Notes: generated by a model not told the origin, from the sequence alone. Shown: positions 52,465 to 61,312, numbered from the stretch's first letter. The stretch: DNA of 64,000 nt from Streptomyces sp. 2131.1 (GCF_900105515.1 NZ_FNSY01000001.1:2790001-2854000); one strand, 5' to 3'. Numbers and translations: made by a program.

Positions 52465-52503
52465 GGTGGCTTCTTCCTGGATACATATGGGTGGAACATG
52501 CGA

Positions 52504-52527
52504 AAGGGGCGCCCATCAGGCGCCCTT
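52504..52527 (-). terminator. Short hairpin between secE and nusG
   Basis: AAGGGGCGCC...GGCGCCCTT forms a 9-10 bp stem in the 71-bp secE-nusG gap. It might weakly attenuate transcription but nusG is expected to be co-transcribed. Confidence 0.45.
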
Positions 52528-52535
52528 CGCGTGGA

Positions 52536-52823
52536 TCAGCCGAAGACGTACTTGACGACCCGCGCGAATCCGAAGTCAATCACGGTTACGAGGCCAATCA
52601 TGACGACTACGAACGCAATCACCACAGTGGTGTACGTCGTCAGCTGGTTGCGCGTCGGCCAGACGACCTTGCGCAGCTCCGCGATGATCTGGCGGTAGAA
52701 GAGCGCGAGACGGCCCAGAGGGCCCTTCTTTCCGCGCTTACCGCCCTTCCGAGTCTTCTTCTTCGACTCGGGGGCCTCGTCCTCGGCATCAGGCTTGTCG
52801 ATGGAGCCCACGGCGTCCGTCAC
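52536..52823 (-). CDS. secE: Preprotein translocase subunit SecE
   Basis: SecE clamps SecY. The 95-residue product has a charged N-terminus (SKKKTRKGGKRGKKGP), the amphipathic helix FYRQIIAELRKVVWPTRNQL and one membrane helix (VIAFVVVMIGLVTVIDFGF). The GTG start 52823 follows AGGTGAG; an upstream ATG at 52847 has no ribosome binding site. It is just downstream of tRNA-Trp. Confidence 0.96.
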   Translation of the reverse strand: MTDAVGSIDKPDAEDEAPESKKKTRKGGKRGKKGPLGRLALFYRQIIAELRKVVWPTRNQLTTYTTVVIAFVVVMIGLVTVIDFGFARVVKYVFG

Positions 52824-52929
52824 GCTTCTCACCTGATTCCGGGTCATGGCCGTGCCGCGCCCGGTGGAGCCGCACGGCGGTGCATTGAAGTACGTACATG
52901 CGCACACATCCTGGCGAAGGAGTGTGTAG

Positions 52930-53002
52930 CAGGGCCGGAGGGACTTGAACCCCCAACCGCTGGTTTTGGAGACCAGTGCTCTACCAATTGAGCTACGACC
53001 CT
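52930..53002 (-). tRNA. tRNA-Trp (CCA)
   Basis: The minus strand gives a 73-nt cloverleaf starting AGGGTCGTAGCTCAATTGG, with anticodon stem CTGGT/ACCAG around CTCCAAA (anticodon CCA) and T arm GGGGGTTCAAGTCCC. The 7-bp acceptor (AGGGTCG/CGGCCCT) is intact. No encoded CCA tail. It precedes secE-nusG, the usual arrangement. Confidence 0.96.
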
Positions 53003-53226
53003 TTGTGGATTCCACCAACCTACCGCATGTTCCCGGATGACCCGAGTGCAGGAACGGTGCGGCTGGTGAAGGCCAACGACAGGAGAGTGTACGTGCTCAG
53101 GGGCCCGGCGTCGAACAGAAAGCTCCTGATCGCTCCTGGTCCCTTCCTGTCCGCATGCTGTCCGAGTGCTGTCCGGTCCCTGAAACCCCTGTGCCGACGC
53201 GGAAAACGGTCTGCGAGCATGGGGGC

Positions 53227-54453
53227 ATGAGCGCTGCTACTTCTCCGTCCGAGAGCCGGGTCTCCGCCCGCATCGGTGCCATCTCCGAGTCCGCCACCCT
53301 CGCCGTCGACGCCAAGGCCAAGGCCCTCAAGGCCGCCGGCCGTCCGGTGATCGGCTTCGGTGCGGGCGAGCCCGACTTCCCGACGCCCGGCTACATCGTC
53401 GACGCCGCCGTCGAGGCCTGCCGCACCCCGAAGTACCACCGCTACACGCCGGCGGGCGGGCTCCCCGAGCTCAAGGCCGCCATCGCGGAGAAGACGCTGC
53501 GCGACTCCGGTTACGAGGTCGACGCCTCTCAGATCCTGGTGACCAACGGCGGCAAGCAGGCGATCTACGAGGCGTTCGCCGCGATCCTCGACCCGGGCGA
53601 CGAGGTCATCGTCCCGGCCCCGTACTGGACCACCTACCCCGAGTCGATCCGGCTGGCCGGCGGCGTCCCGGTGGAGGTCGTGGCCGACGAGACCACCGGT
53701 TACCGGGTCTCGGTCGAGCAGCTGGAGGCCGCCCGCACCGAGCGTACGAAGGTCGTCCTGTTCGTCTCCCCGTCGAACCCGACCGGTGCGGTCTACAGCG
53801 AGGCGGACGCCGAGGCGATCGGCCGCTGGGCCGTCGAGCACGGCCTGTGGGTGATGACCGACGAGATCTACGAGCACCTGGTCTACGGCGACGCGAAGTT
53901 CACCTCGCTCCCGGCGATCGTGCCCGAGCTGCGCGACAAGTGCATCGTGGTCAACGGCGTCGCCAAGACGTACGCGATGACCGGCTGGCGCGTCGGGTGG
54001 ATCATCGGCCCCAAGGACGTCGTGAAGGCCGCGACCAACCTCCAGTCGCACGCCACGTCCAACGTCGCCAACGTCTCGCAGGCCGCCGCGCTGGCCGCCA
54101 TCTCCGGGAACCTGGACGCGGTCGCCGAGATGCGCACCGCGTTCGACCGGCGCCGCAAGACCATCGTGCGGATGCTCAACGACATCGACGGCGTGTTCTG
54201 CCCGGAGCCCGAGGGCGCGTTCTACGCCTACCCCTCGGTCAAGGAGCTGCTCGGCAAGGAGATCCGCGGCAAGCGCCCGGCGACCTCGGTCGAGCTGGCG
54301 GCGCTGATCCTGGACGAGGCCGAGGTGGCGGTCGTCCCGGGCGAGGCGTTCGGCACGCCGGGCTACCTGCGCCTGTCGTACGCGCTGGGCGACGACGACC
54401 TCGTCGAGGGCGTCTCGCGGCTCCAGAAGCTGCTGGGCGAGGCGAAGGCGTAA
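53227..54453 (+). CDS. aspC: Aspartate aminotransferase (class I PLP)
   Basis: The 408-residue enzyme exchanges amino groups between aspartate and 2-oxoglutarate. The PLP lysine K247 lies in [16 protein letters not shown] and the carboxylate-binding arginine near R255 and close to the C-terminus. [13 protein letters not shown] and [10 protein letters not shown] are standard. ATG 53227 is used. Substrate preference (aspartate versus aromatic) is inferred from family similarity. Confidence 0.9.
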   Translation: MSAATSPSESRVSARIGAISESATLAVDAKAKALKAAGRPVIGFGAGEPDFPTPGYIVDAAVEACRTPKYHRYTPAGGLPELKAAIAEKTLRDSGYEVDASQILVTNGGKQAIYEAFAAILDPGDEVIVPAPYWTTYPESIRLAGGVPVEVVADETTGYRVSVEQLEAARTERTKVVLFVSPSNPTGAVYSEADAEAIGRWAVEHGLWVMTDEIYEHLVYGDAKFTSLPAIVPELRDKCIVVNGVAKTYAMTGWRVGWIIGPKDVVKAATNLQSHATSNVANVSQAAALAAISGNLDAVAEMRTAFDRRRKTIVRMLNDIDGVFCPEPEGAFYAYPSVKELLGKEIRGKRPATSVELAALILDEAEVAVVPGEAFGTPGYLRLSYALGDDDLVEGVSRLQKLLGEAKA

Positions 54454-54471
54454 CTCCGCACCCTTCCCGTA

Positions 54472-54507
54472 AAAGCGACCCCCGATGTCCGGATCGGGGG
54501 TCGCTTT
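54472..54507 (+). terminator. Intrinsic terminator after the aminotransferase
   Basis: Perfect 15-bp arms (AAAGCGACCCCCGAT, 54472-54486, complement 54493-54507) with a six-base loop follow the stop by 18 bases, ending in GCTTTC. Confidence 0.85.
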
Positions 54508-54577
54508 CGCGTTCGAGGGGGCACTCGATGGGGAAAGCGGCTACCGCGCCGCCCCGTCCGTGCGGCAGGATCTTGAA

Positions 54578-55600
54578 ATGGAACGTGATGTACGGCTGCT
54601 GCCCAAGGCCCACCTGCACCTGCACTTCACCGGGTCGATGCGGCCCACGACGCTGCTGGAGCTCGCCGACAAGTACGGGGTGCGGCTGCCCGAGGCCCTG
54701 ACCGGCGGCGAGCCGCCCAAGCTGCGCGCGACGGACGAACGGGGCTGGTTCCGCTTCCAGCGGCTCTACGACATCGCCCGGTCCTGCCTGCGGGCTCCCG
54801 AGGACATTCAGCGCCTGGTGCGCGAGGCCGCCCAGGAGGACGTGGCGGACGGCTCCGGCTGGCTGGAGATCCAGGTCGACCCCACCTCGTACGCGCCCCT
54901 GCTGGGCGGGCTGATCCCGGCGATCGAGATCATCCTGGATGCCGTGGACGCCGCCTCCCGTGAGACCGGGCTGCCGATCCGGGTGGTCATCGCGGCGAAC
55001 CGGATGAAGCACCCGCTGGACGCCAGGACCCTCGCGCGCCTCGCCGTGCGGTACGCGGACCGGGGCGTCGTCGGCTTCGGCCTCTCCAACGACGAGCGGC
55101 GCGGGATGGCCCGCGACTTCGACCGGGCCTTCGCCATCGCCCGGGAGGGCGGCCTGCTCGCCGCCCCGCACGGCGGCGAGCTCTCGGGCCCTTCCAGCGT
55201 CCGGGACTGCCTGGACGACCTCGACGCGGCCCGGGTCGGGCACGGTGTGCGGGCGGCGGAGGACCCCCGGCTGATGCGCCGGCTGGCGGAGGCCGGGGTG
55301 ACCTGCGAGGTGTGCCCCGCGTCGAACGTGGCGCTCGGCGTCTACGAGAAGCCCGCCGACGTACCCCTGCGCACTCTGTTCGACGCCGGGGTGCCGATGG
55401 CGCTCGGCGCGGACGACCCGCTGCTCTTCGGCTCCCGCCTGGCCGCCCAGTACGACCTGGTGCGCCGCCACCACGCGTTCACGGACGAGGAACTGGCCGA
55501 GCTGGCCCGCCAGTCGGTACGAGGGTCCTCGGCGCCCGAGCCGGTGCGGACGGAGCTGCTGGCGGGCGTGGACGCGTGGCTGGCGGAGCCGGTGGCCTGA
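54578..55600 (+). CDS. add: Adenosine deaminase
   Basis: The 340-residue protein has the metal-binding H-x-H pair H14 and H16 (HLHLHFTGS), H198 and E201 in APHGGEL, H222 in RVGHGVRAAEDP, and the acidic pair D279-D280 in ALGADDP. These match the adenosine/adenine deaminase family of purine salvage; adenosine is the likely substrate but adenine or related substrates are possible. ATG 54578 has CAGGA upstream. It is convergent with a TetR gene. Confidence 0.85.
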   Translation: MERDVRLLPKAHLHLHFTGSMRPTTLLELADKYGVRLPEALTGGEPPKLRATDERGWFRFQRLYDIARSCLRAPEDIQRLVREAAQEDVADGSGWLEIQVDPTSYAPLLGGLIPAIEIILDAVDAASRETGLPIRVVIAANRMKHPLDARTLARLAVRYADRGVVGFGLSNDERRGMARDFDRAFAIAREGGLLAAPHGGELSGPSSVRDCLDDLDAARVGHGVRAAEDPRLMRRLAEAGVTCEVCPASNVALGVYEKPADVPLRTLFDAGVPMALGADDPLLFGSRLAAQYDLVRRHHAFTDEELAELARQSVRGSSAPEPVRTELLAGVDAWLAEPVA

Positions 55601-55604
55601 GCCC

Positions 55605-56204
55605 TCAGTCCGCCAGGCCCCGGAGCAGGGTGCGGGCCAGGGACGCCGCGAAGTCGTCGAGCGGCTGGGGCGGTTCGCCGTCCGCCGTGGCGTCGTAGGC
55701 GAACGCGCGCTGGGCGCAGGCTCCCAGGAGCAGTGAGGCGGCCGCGTAGGTGTCGGCGTCGGCCCGGACGCGGCCGGCGGTCTGTTCGGCCCGCAGATAC
55801 GTGGCGACACCGCGGATGGGCAGGTGGGGGCCGGTACCCAGCTCGCGCATGGCCGCGTCGTGGCGCTCCTTGAGCGTCGGCTCCGCGTACAGGGAGGCGG
55901 CGATCGGGAAGCTCTGCTCGTAGAACAGGGCGGCCTGGCGGGCGATGACGGCGAGGTTCTCCTCGACCGACCGCTCCCCCGCACCCGGGTCGTCGGTGAG
56001 CTGCCGCAGGTCGATCTTCGGCAGCCGCTCCTTGAGGACCACGACGAACAGCTCCTCCTTGCTGAGGAAGTGCTTGTAGAGCGCGGCCTCCGAGCACCCG
56101 GCGGCCTTGGCGATCTCCTTGGTGGTGGTGCGGGCCAGGCCCTTGGTGAGCATGAGCTGATGGGCGGCGTCGACGAGACGAACGCGGGCCGGCTTCTGCT
56201 CCAT
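55605..56204 (-). CDS. TetR-family repressor
   Basis: The 199-residue protein has the N-terminal TetR HTH (RLVDAAHQLMLTKGLARTTT, EIAKAAGCSEAALYKHF) and a variable C-terminal ligand domain. It is divergent from an NmrA-like gene with a long near-palindrome between them, so it very probably represses that gene and itself. The ligand is unknown. Confidence 0.9.
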   Translation of the reverse strand: MEQKPARVRLVDAAHQLMLTKGLARTTTKEIAKAAGCSEAALYKHFLSKEELFVVVLKERLPKIDLRQLTDDPGAGERSVEENLAVIARQAALFYEQSFPIAASLYAEPTLKERHDAAMRELGTGPHLPIRGVATYLRAEQTAGRVRADADTYAAASLLLGACAQRAFAYDATADGEPPQPLDDFAASLARTLLRGLAD

Positions 56205-56228
56205 GTGTGCTCCAACAAAGCTTGACGG

Positions 56229-56275
56229 GTGGGTGAATACCCACTCACTCTAGAGGTGAGTGAATACTTACCCAC
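56229..56275. promoter_or_regulatory. TetR operator between the divergent genes
   Basis: The core CACTCAC-TCTAGAG-GTGAGTG (56242-56262) is nearly symmetric, and the flanking GTGGGTGAATA and AATACTTACCCAC extend the dyad. Its place between the TetR and NmrA-like start codons makes it the likely operator. Confidence 0.7.
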
Positions 56276-56292
56276 CTTGGGAGGGGTGTGTC

Positions 56293-56928
56293 ATGAAGCT
56301 CACGGTGTTCGGCGCGACAGGCGGTATCGGTCAGGAGATCGTCCGCCAGGCGGTGGCGGCGGGGCACGAGGTGACGGCGGTGGTCCGCGATCCCGCCAGG
56401 CTCGCGGTCCCGCTCTCGGACGTCACCGTCCACACGGCGGCCCGGGTCGACGACCCGGAGGCGCTGCGCGAGGCGGTGGCGGGCCGGGACGCGGTGCTCT
56501 CCGGCCTCGGCGCGAAGGGCCGCAAGGCGGACGGGATCGCGGAGCGGCTGACCCGCTCCGTGCTGACGGCGATGGAGGCGGAGGGCGCCCGGCGGCTGCT
56601 GGTGGTCAGCGCCGCCCCGGTCGCCCCGCAGCCCGCCGACGACCCGCTGCTCGACCGGGTGATGCTCTCGATGATCGGCGCGATCCTCAAGGAGGTGTAC
56701 GCGGACCTCACGGCGATGGAGGCGGCACTGGCGGCCTCCGCCACGGACTGGACGTCGGTCCGGCCCCCGAAGCTCACGAACGGGCCGCTGACGGGCACGT
56801 ACCGGACGGTCGTCGGCGGCAACCCGCGCAGCGGCCGGTCCATCTCGCGGGCCGACGTGGCCCACGCGATGCTGGCGCTGATCGACGATCCGGCGTCGGT
56901 GAAGCAGGGCGTGGGCGTCGCGTACTGA
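56293..56928 (+). CDS. NAD(P)-binding protein, NmrA/SDR-like
   Basis: The 211-residue product has an N-terminal Rossmann signature MKLTVFGATGGIGQEIVRQA and a short atypical-SDR body (RRLLVVSAAP, WTSVRPPKLTNGPLTG). Such proteins act as flavin reductases, redox sensors or quinone reductases; the substrate is unknown. ATG 56293 has GAGGGG upstream. Expression is probably controlled by the divergent TetR. Confidence 0.8.
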   Translation: MKLTVFGATGGIGQEIVRQAVAAGHEVTAVVRDPARLAVPLSDVTVHTAARVDDPEALREAVAGRDAVLSGLGAKGRKADGIAERLTRSVLTAMEAEGARRLLVVSAAPVAPQPADDPLLDRVMLSMIGAILKEVYADLTAMEAALAASATDWTSVRPPKLTNGPLTGTYRTVVGGNPRSGRSISRADVAHAMLALIDDPASVKQGVGVAY

Positions 56929-56954
56929 GCGGCCCGGCCCGCCCCACGAGGGCC

Positions 56955-58010
56955 CTACAGGCTCACGCCCACCGTCACCGGTTCGTTGACGAGGGTGACG
57001 CCGAAGGCGGCGTGCACCCCGTCGACGACCTCGCGGGCCAGCGCGAGCAGGTCCTCCGTGGTCGCCGCGCCCCGGTTGGTGAGGGCGAGGGTGTGCTTGG
57101 TGGAGATGCGGGCGGGTCCGGTGCCGTAGCCCTTGGTGAAGCCGGCCCGGTCGATGAGCCAGGCGGCGGAGGTCTTGGTGCGCCCCTCACCGGCCGGGAA
57201 GGCGGGGGGCGCGACCTCGGGGCCGAGCCGGTCCGCGACCCGGGCCAGGAACGCGTCGAACTCGGCCTGTTCCAGGATCGGGTTGGTGAAGAAGGACCCG
57301 GCCGACCAGGTGTCGTGGTCCTCCGGGTCGAGCACCATGCCCTTGCCGGCGCGCAGCCGGAGGACGGTTTCGCGGGCGGCGGCCGCGGGAACGCGGTCAC
57401 CCTCCTCGACGCCCATGGCCCGCGCGGTCTCGGGGTACTTCAGGGGCGCCGAGAGCCCGCCGGACTCCTCCAGGCCGAAGCGGACGCGCAGCACCACGTA
57501 CCGGTCGGGTTCGGCCTTGAAGCGGCTGTGCCGGTAGGAGAAGTCGCACTCGGAGTTGGGCAGGACGACCGTTTCGCGGGTGCGCCGGTCGTAGGCGACG
57601 ACCTCCGTGATGGTGGAGGACACCTCCTGCCCGTACGCGCCGACGTTCTGGATCGGCGTGGCGCCCGCGGAGCCGGGGACGCCGGCCAGGCATTCGAGGC
57701 CCGCGAGGCCGGCCTCCACGGTGCGGGCGACGGCGTCGGTCCAGACCTCGCCGGCGGCCAGTTCCAGGGAGCCGCCGTCGAGGACGAAGCCCTTGGTGGC
57801 GATGCGCAGGGCGGTGCCCTCGAAGCCCTTGTCGCCGATGACCAGGTTGCTGCCGCCGCCGATGATCAGGAGCGGGGTGCCGCTGTCGTCGGCCTCGCGC
57901 ACGGCGCCGACGACCTCGGCGTCCGTGGTGGCGGTGAGGAGCCGGGTGGCGGGGCCGCCGAGCCGGAAGGTGGTCAGGGGGGCGAGGGGAGCGTCGTGGA
58001 GTTCCTGCAC
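56955..58010 (-). CDS. murB: UDP-N-acetylenolpyruvoylglucosamine reductase
   Basis: MurB makes UDP-N-acetylmuramic acid for peptidoglycan, using FAD. The 351-residue product has the FAD-binding IIGGGSNLVIGDKGFEGT and GVPGSAGATPIQNVGAYGQE, the SYRHSRFKAE segment and GKGMVLDPEDHDTWSAGSFF with the catalytic serine, then SAAWLIDRAGFTKGYG. I take GTG 58010 as start by family length, though no ribosome binding site is visible and the leader overlaps a strong hairpin. Confidence 0.93.
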   Translation of the reverse strand: MQELHDAPLAPLTTFRLGGPATRLLTATTDAEVVGAVREADDSGTPLLIIGGGSNLVIGDKGFEGTALRIATKGFVLDGGSLELAAGEVWTDAVARTVEAGLAGLECLAGVPGSAGATPIQNVGAYGQEVSSTITEVVAYDRRTRETVVLPNSECDFSYRHSRFKAEPDRYVVLRVRFGLEESGGLSAPLKYPETARAMGVEEGDRVPAAAARETVLRLRAGKGMVLDPEDHDTWSAGSFFTNPILEQAEFDAFLARVADRLGPEVAPPAFPAGEGRTKTSAAWLIDRAGFTKGYGTGPARISTKHTLALTNRGAATTEDLLALAREVVDGVHAAFGVTLVNEPVTVGVSL

Positions 58011-58022
58011 GGGGACAAGAGT

Positions 58023-58062
58023 ACGGTCCGTGGCCCCGCCGCTGGGCGGGGCCACGGACCGT
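58023..58062 (-). terminator. 18-bp perfect hairpin between the MFS gene and murB
   Basis: Perfect 18-base arms ACGGTCCGTGGCCCCGCC (58023-58040) and complement (58045-58062) with loop GCTG follow the MFS stop. The structure ends only about 12 bases before the murB start, so it lies inside the only space where a murB promoter could be. Confidence 0.8.
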
Positions 58063-58081
58063 ATCGGGTGTACGGGGCGCG

Positions 58082-59536
58082 TCAGGCGGGGACGGAGACC
58101 CGCTCCTCGGCGGGCTCCGCGGCCTCGGCCGCCTCCGTGGCGGGCTCGGACTTCGCGGCGGCGCGGCGGCCCGGGATCATCAGGGCGACGAGCGCGGCCA
58201 GGGCGACGACTCCGGAGCCGATCCAGACGGCCGGCACGGTCCCGTCGGTGAAGGACCGCGCGGATTCGAGGCCGCCCTGCGAGGCGAACACGGTGGTGAG
58301 CACGGCGACTCCGAGGGCGCCGCCGACCTCGCGCAGGGCGTTGTTGGCGCCGGACGCGATGCCCTGCTCACCGGGGCGGACGCTGGACATCACCAGGCTG
58401 GCGGCCGGGGCGAAGTACAGGGCCATCCCGATGCCGCCGACGATCAGGCCGGGCAGCTGCGAGACGTAGGAGGCGTCCGGGGAAATGGCCATGGCGAAGA
58501 GGGCGAGACCGGCCGCCTGGAGGGCGAGACCCGTGACGACCACCGGACGGCCGCCGAATCGGTCGGAGAGCATTCCGGCGATGGGGGCGACGAGCATCGG
58601 CATTCCGGTCCAGGGCAGCATCCGCAGTCCGGCCTCGGTGGGCGAGTAGCCGAGGACGCCCTGGAGGTACTGGCTGAGCAGGAAGATCGAGCCGAACATC
58701 CCGAGGTACATCAGCATGCTGGAGATGTTGATCCCGAAGAAGCCGCGGTCCCGGAAGAGGCGCATGGGCAGCATGGGCTTGCGGCCGCGGAAGCCGTGGC
58801 CGATGAAGGCGCCGATGAGCGCGGTGCCGGCGACGAGTGAGGTCAGGACGGTCGGGTCGGTCCAGCCGTCGGCGTTGGCGTTGACGAGGCCGTAGACGAT
58901 CCCGAAGAGGCCGCCGCTGACCAGGAGGGTGCCGGGGATGTCGAGCCGGGCGCCGGGGGCGTACGACTCCGCGAGGCGGAAGCGGGCGAGCGGCAGCAGG
59001 AGCAGGCCGACCGGCACGTTGAGCCAGAAGATCCACTGCCAGGAGATGTGCTCGGTGAGGCTGCCGCCGATCAGGGGTCCGCTGGCCACGGCGAGGCCGG
59101 TCGCGGCGCTGAAGATGCCGAGCGCCATGCCGCGGCGGGCGGGTTCCACGGCGGCCGTGAGCAGGGTGAGGGTGAGCGGCATCATGATCGCGGCGCCGAC
59201 GCCCTGGACCGCGCGGAAGGCGATCAGTTCGTTGATTCCGGGCGAGAGAGCGGCCGCGGCGGAGGCTCCGGTGAAGACGGTGAGCCCTGCGAGGAAGAGC
59301 CGGCGGCGGCCGAAGCGGTCACCGAGGGCGGCGCCGAACATCAGCAGGACGGCGAAGGTCAGCGTGTAGGCGTTGACCGTCCACTCCAGCTCCTCCATCT
59401 CTCCGCCGAGGCTCTCGCGGATGGACGGCAGGGCGGTGGTGACGACGAGGTTGTCGAGGGCCGCCATGAATCCGGCGACGCTGGTGATGACGAGTGCCCA
59501 GGCCGCTCCTGCGCGGCCGGTCGTGTGCTGGTTCAC
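58082..59536 (-). CDS. DHA2-type drug:proton antiporter
   Basis: The 484-residue protein is a 14-helix major facilitator: AGFMAALDNLVVTTALPSIR (motif D region), GAALGDRFGRRRLFLAGLTV (motif A), RAVQGVGAAIMMPLTL (motif B) and GLAVASGPLIGG (motif C). It is a probable multidrug exporter. GTG 59536 follows GGGGGAG. The TetR gene immediately upstream and a palindrome just ahead of its start suggest repression by that TetR. Confidence 0.9.
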   Translation of the reverse strand: MNQHTTGRAGAAWALVITSVAGFMAALDNLVVTTALPSIRESLGGEMEELEWTVNAYTLTFAVLLMFGAALGDRFGRRRLFLAGLTVFTGASAAAALSPGINELIAFRAVQGVGAAIMMPLTLTLLTAAVEPARRGMALGIFSAATGLAVASGPLIGGSLTEHISWQWIFWLNVPVGLLLLPLARFRLAESYAPGARLDIPGTLLVSGGLFGIVYGLVNANADGWTDPTVLTSLVAGTALIGAFIGHGFRGRKPMLPMRLFRDRGFFGINISSMLMYLGMFGSIFLLSQYLQGVLGYSPTEAGLRMLPWTGMPMLVAPIAGMLSDRFGGRPVVVTGLALQAAGLALFAMAISPDASYVSQLPGLIVGGIGMALYFAPAASLVMSSVRPGEQGIASGANNALREVGGALGVAVLTTVFASQGGLESARSFTDGTVPAVWIGSGVVALAALVALMIPGRRAAAKSEPATEAAEAAEPAEERVSVPA

Positions 59537-59551
59537 TGCTCCCCCTGGAGG

Positions 59552-59571
59552 GTTAGTTATTGATGACTAAC
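59552..59571. promoter_or_regulatory. TetR-type operator ahead of the exporter gene
   Basis: GTTAGTTATTGATGACTAAC is an inverted repeat with arms GTTAGT and ACTAAC, 15 bases upstream of the exporter start. Its complement shares TTAGT and CAATAACT with 60178-60203 ahead of the TetR gene. Confidence 0.65.
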
Positions 59572-59614
59572 TTTCGCGGGCAGAAAACCGGGCCGAACCC
59601 GGGTGGGACGTCTT

Positions 59615-60172
59615 TCAGTCGACCGGCTGGGCGGAGGCGTAGAAACCGGACCAGATCCGGTGTCCGGCCGGGAAGCCGAGCGAGGTCAGCGTGTTGGCGA
59701 GCATGCCGTACGCGAGGAACGTGGTGGCGTCGTTGACATCGGCACCGAGCGCGAGGTTGACGGAGTCGAACAGCTCCAGCCAGCCGGCTCGCACCGACTC
59801 GCCGAACTCGTGGTCGCCGGCCGCCTCGGCGGCGGCGACTGCCGCGTACACCTGCATCTGCATGAGCAATTTGTCGGGGTCGTCGGCGATCAGCCGCTGG
59901 TACGCGCGGGCCATGGAGTGGAGCGCCTCTTCGCCCTCCAGCCCCTGGGCCGCCTTCTCGAACACCTCTCGCGTCTCCAGGAGGCAGCGCTCGGCCGCCG
60001 CGAGGAACATCGCCTGCTTGTTGGGGAAGAGGCGGAAGAGGTACGGCTGCGAGACACCCACACGCTTGGCGATCGCCTCGGTGGAGGTGGAGCTGTACCC
60101 GCCGCGGGCGAACTCGGTGACCGCCGCGCGGATGGCGCTCTCGCGCCGCTCATCTGCACTCATCCTTGCCAT
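59615..60172 (-). CDS. TetR-family repressor of the exporter
   Basis: The 185-residue product has a TetR HTH (SAIRAAVTEFARGGYSSTST, EAIAKRVGVSQPYLFRLFP) and a helical ligand domain. It precedes the exporter gene in the same direction, with similar palindromes before both, so autoregulation plus exporter control is likely. Inducer unknown. Confidence 0.9.
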   Translation of the reverse strand: MARMSADERRESAIRAAVTEFARGGYSSTSTEAIAKRVGVSQPYLFRLFPNKQAMFLAAAERCLLETREVFEKAAQGLEGEEALHSMARAYQRLIADDPDKLLMQMQVYAAVAAAEAAGDHEFGESVRAGWLELFDSVNLALGADVNDATTFLAYGMLANTLTSLGFPAGHRIWSGFYASAQPVD

Positions 60173-60177
60173 GCCCC

Positions 60178-60203
60178 AAAGTTATTGCTCAATCACTAAC
60201 TTT
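60178..60203. promoter_or_regulatory. TetR operator ahead of its own gene
   Basis: AAAGTTATTGCTCAATCACT followed by AACTTT is an inverted repeat with arms AAAGTTA and TAACTTT centred on GCTCAAT. It lies six bases from the TetR start. Confidence 0.65.
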
Positions 60204-60246
60204 GTCAACCGGGACGGTGGAGCGGGTCGCGAGCAGGGGTACGGGT

Positions 60247-60277
60247 AAGGGGCACGGCCCATTGGACCGTGCCCCTT
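60247..60277 (-). terminator. Terminator after the hadB-like gene
   Basis: Perfect 11-bp arms AAGGGGCACGG (60247-60257) and CCGTGCCCCTT (60267-60277) follow the stop of the MaoC-like gene. Confidence 0.7.
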
Positions 60278-60298
60278 GCGTCAGGCCGTTCGCACCGG

Positions 60299-60727
60299 TC
60301 AGGCGAGCTGCACCACGGCCCGGGACATGCCCAGGACCTTCTTGCCGTCGCTCATGACCGTCAGGTCGACCCGCACCCGCCGGTCGTCCAGCAGGGCAGC
60401 CACCTTGCCGGTGACCTCGATCTGCGCGCCCTTGTCGTCGTCCGGGACCACCACGGGCTTCGTGAAGCGCACGCCGTACTCCACGACCGCGCCGGGGTCG
60501 CCGGCCCAGTCCGTGACCACCCGGATCGCCTCGGCCATCGTGAACATGCCGTGCGCGATCACATCGGGCAGCCCGACCTCGCGCGCGAAGCGCTCGTTCC
60601 AGTGGATCGGGTTGAAGTCGCCCGAGGCACCCGCGTACTGCACGAGCGTCGCCCGGGTGACGGGGAAGGTCCGCGCCGGCAGCTCCGTACCGACCTCGAC
60701 CGCCTCGTAACTCACCTTCGCCGTCAT
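60299..60727 (-). CDS. MaoC-like dehydratase (HadB type)
   Basis: The 142-residue hot-dog protein has the hydratase signature DFNPIHW with D37 and H42 as likely catalytic pair. In mycobacteria such proteins pair with a HadA partner as a (3R)-hydroxyacyl-ACP dehydratase. Its ATG overlaps the partner stop (TGATG), with GAGGAGG upstream, so the two are co-translated. Confidence 0.83.
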   Translation of the reverse strand: MTAKVSYEAVEVGTELPARTFPVTRATLVQYAGASGDFNPIHWNERFAREVGLPDVIAHGMFTMAEAIRVVTDWAGDPGAVVEYGVRFTKPVVVPDDDKGAQIEVTGKVAALLDDRRVRVDLTVMSDGKKVLGMSRAVVQLA

Positions 60728-61179
60728 CACGCCTCCTCGGCGGCGCGCGCCACCAGCTTCGTCCAGGCGGTCACGACCAGCTCACCGGACTCGTCGTGGA
60801 CGTCACCGCGGACGTCCAGGATGTCGTTGCCCGCCATGGACTTCACGGCCTCGATCGTCGACGTGACCGACAGTCGGTCCCCCGCGCACACCGGGCGCAC
60901 GTAGACGAACTTCTGATCGCCGTGCACCACCCGGCTGTAGTCCAGGCCCAGCTGGGGGTCCTCGATGACCTGGCCCGCGGCCTTGAAAGTGATCGAGAAC
61001 ACGAAGGTCGGCGGCGCGATCACGTCGGCGTGGCCGAGCGCCTTTGCGGCCTCGGGGTCGGTGTAGGCGGGGTGGGCGTCGCCCACGGCTTCGGCGAACT
61101 CGCGGATCTTCTCCCGTCCGACCTCGTACGGCGCGGTGGGCGGATAGGTCCGTCCCACGAAGGACTGGTCGAGCGCCAT
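60727..61179 (-). CDS. FAS1-like dehydratase (HadA type)
   Basis: The 150-residue product is the partner hot-dog subunit: REKIREFAEAVGDAHPAYTD and APPTFVFSITFKAAGQVIED. It lacks the strong catalytic D-x4-H of the B subunit, as in HadA. ATG 61179 has GGAGGTT upstream; the frame extends 90 bases further without family similarity. Streptomyces makes no mycolates, so the pair may serve general fatty-acid elongation. Confidence 0.82.
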   Translation of the reverse strand: MALDQSFVGRTYPPTAPYEVGREKIREFAEAVGDAHPAYTDPEAAKALGHADVIAPPTFVFSITFKAAGQVIEDPQLGLDYSRVVHGDQKFVYVRPVCAGDRLSVTSTIEAVKSMAGNDILDVRGDVHDESGELVVTAWTKLVARAAEEA

Positions 61180-61266
61180 GAACTCGCAACCTCCTGATGA
61201 AAGAACGACTGGGCCGGCCTGTGACGGCGTCCGGCACCATTCAACGCCAAACCCGCCGCACAACGA

Positions 61267-61300
61267 CACGAGGCCGCCCCCCGAAGGGGACGGCCTCGTG
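61267..61300 (-). terminator. Terminator after rpmG
   Basis: Arms CACGAGGCCG (61267-61276) and CGGCCTCGTG (61291-61300), extended by CCCC/GGGG, form a stem just below the rpmG stop. Confidence 0.7.
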
Positions 61301-61312
61301 TACGAGCCTGAT

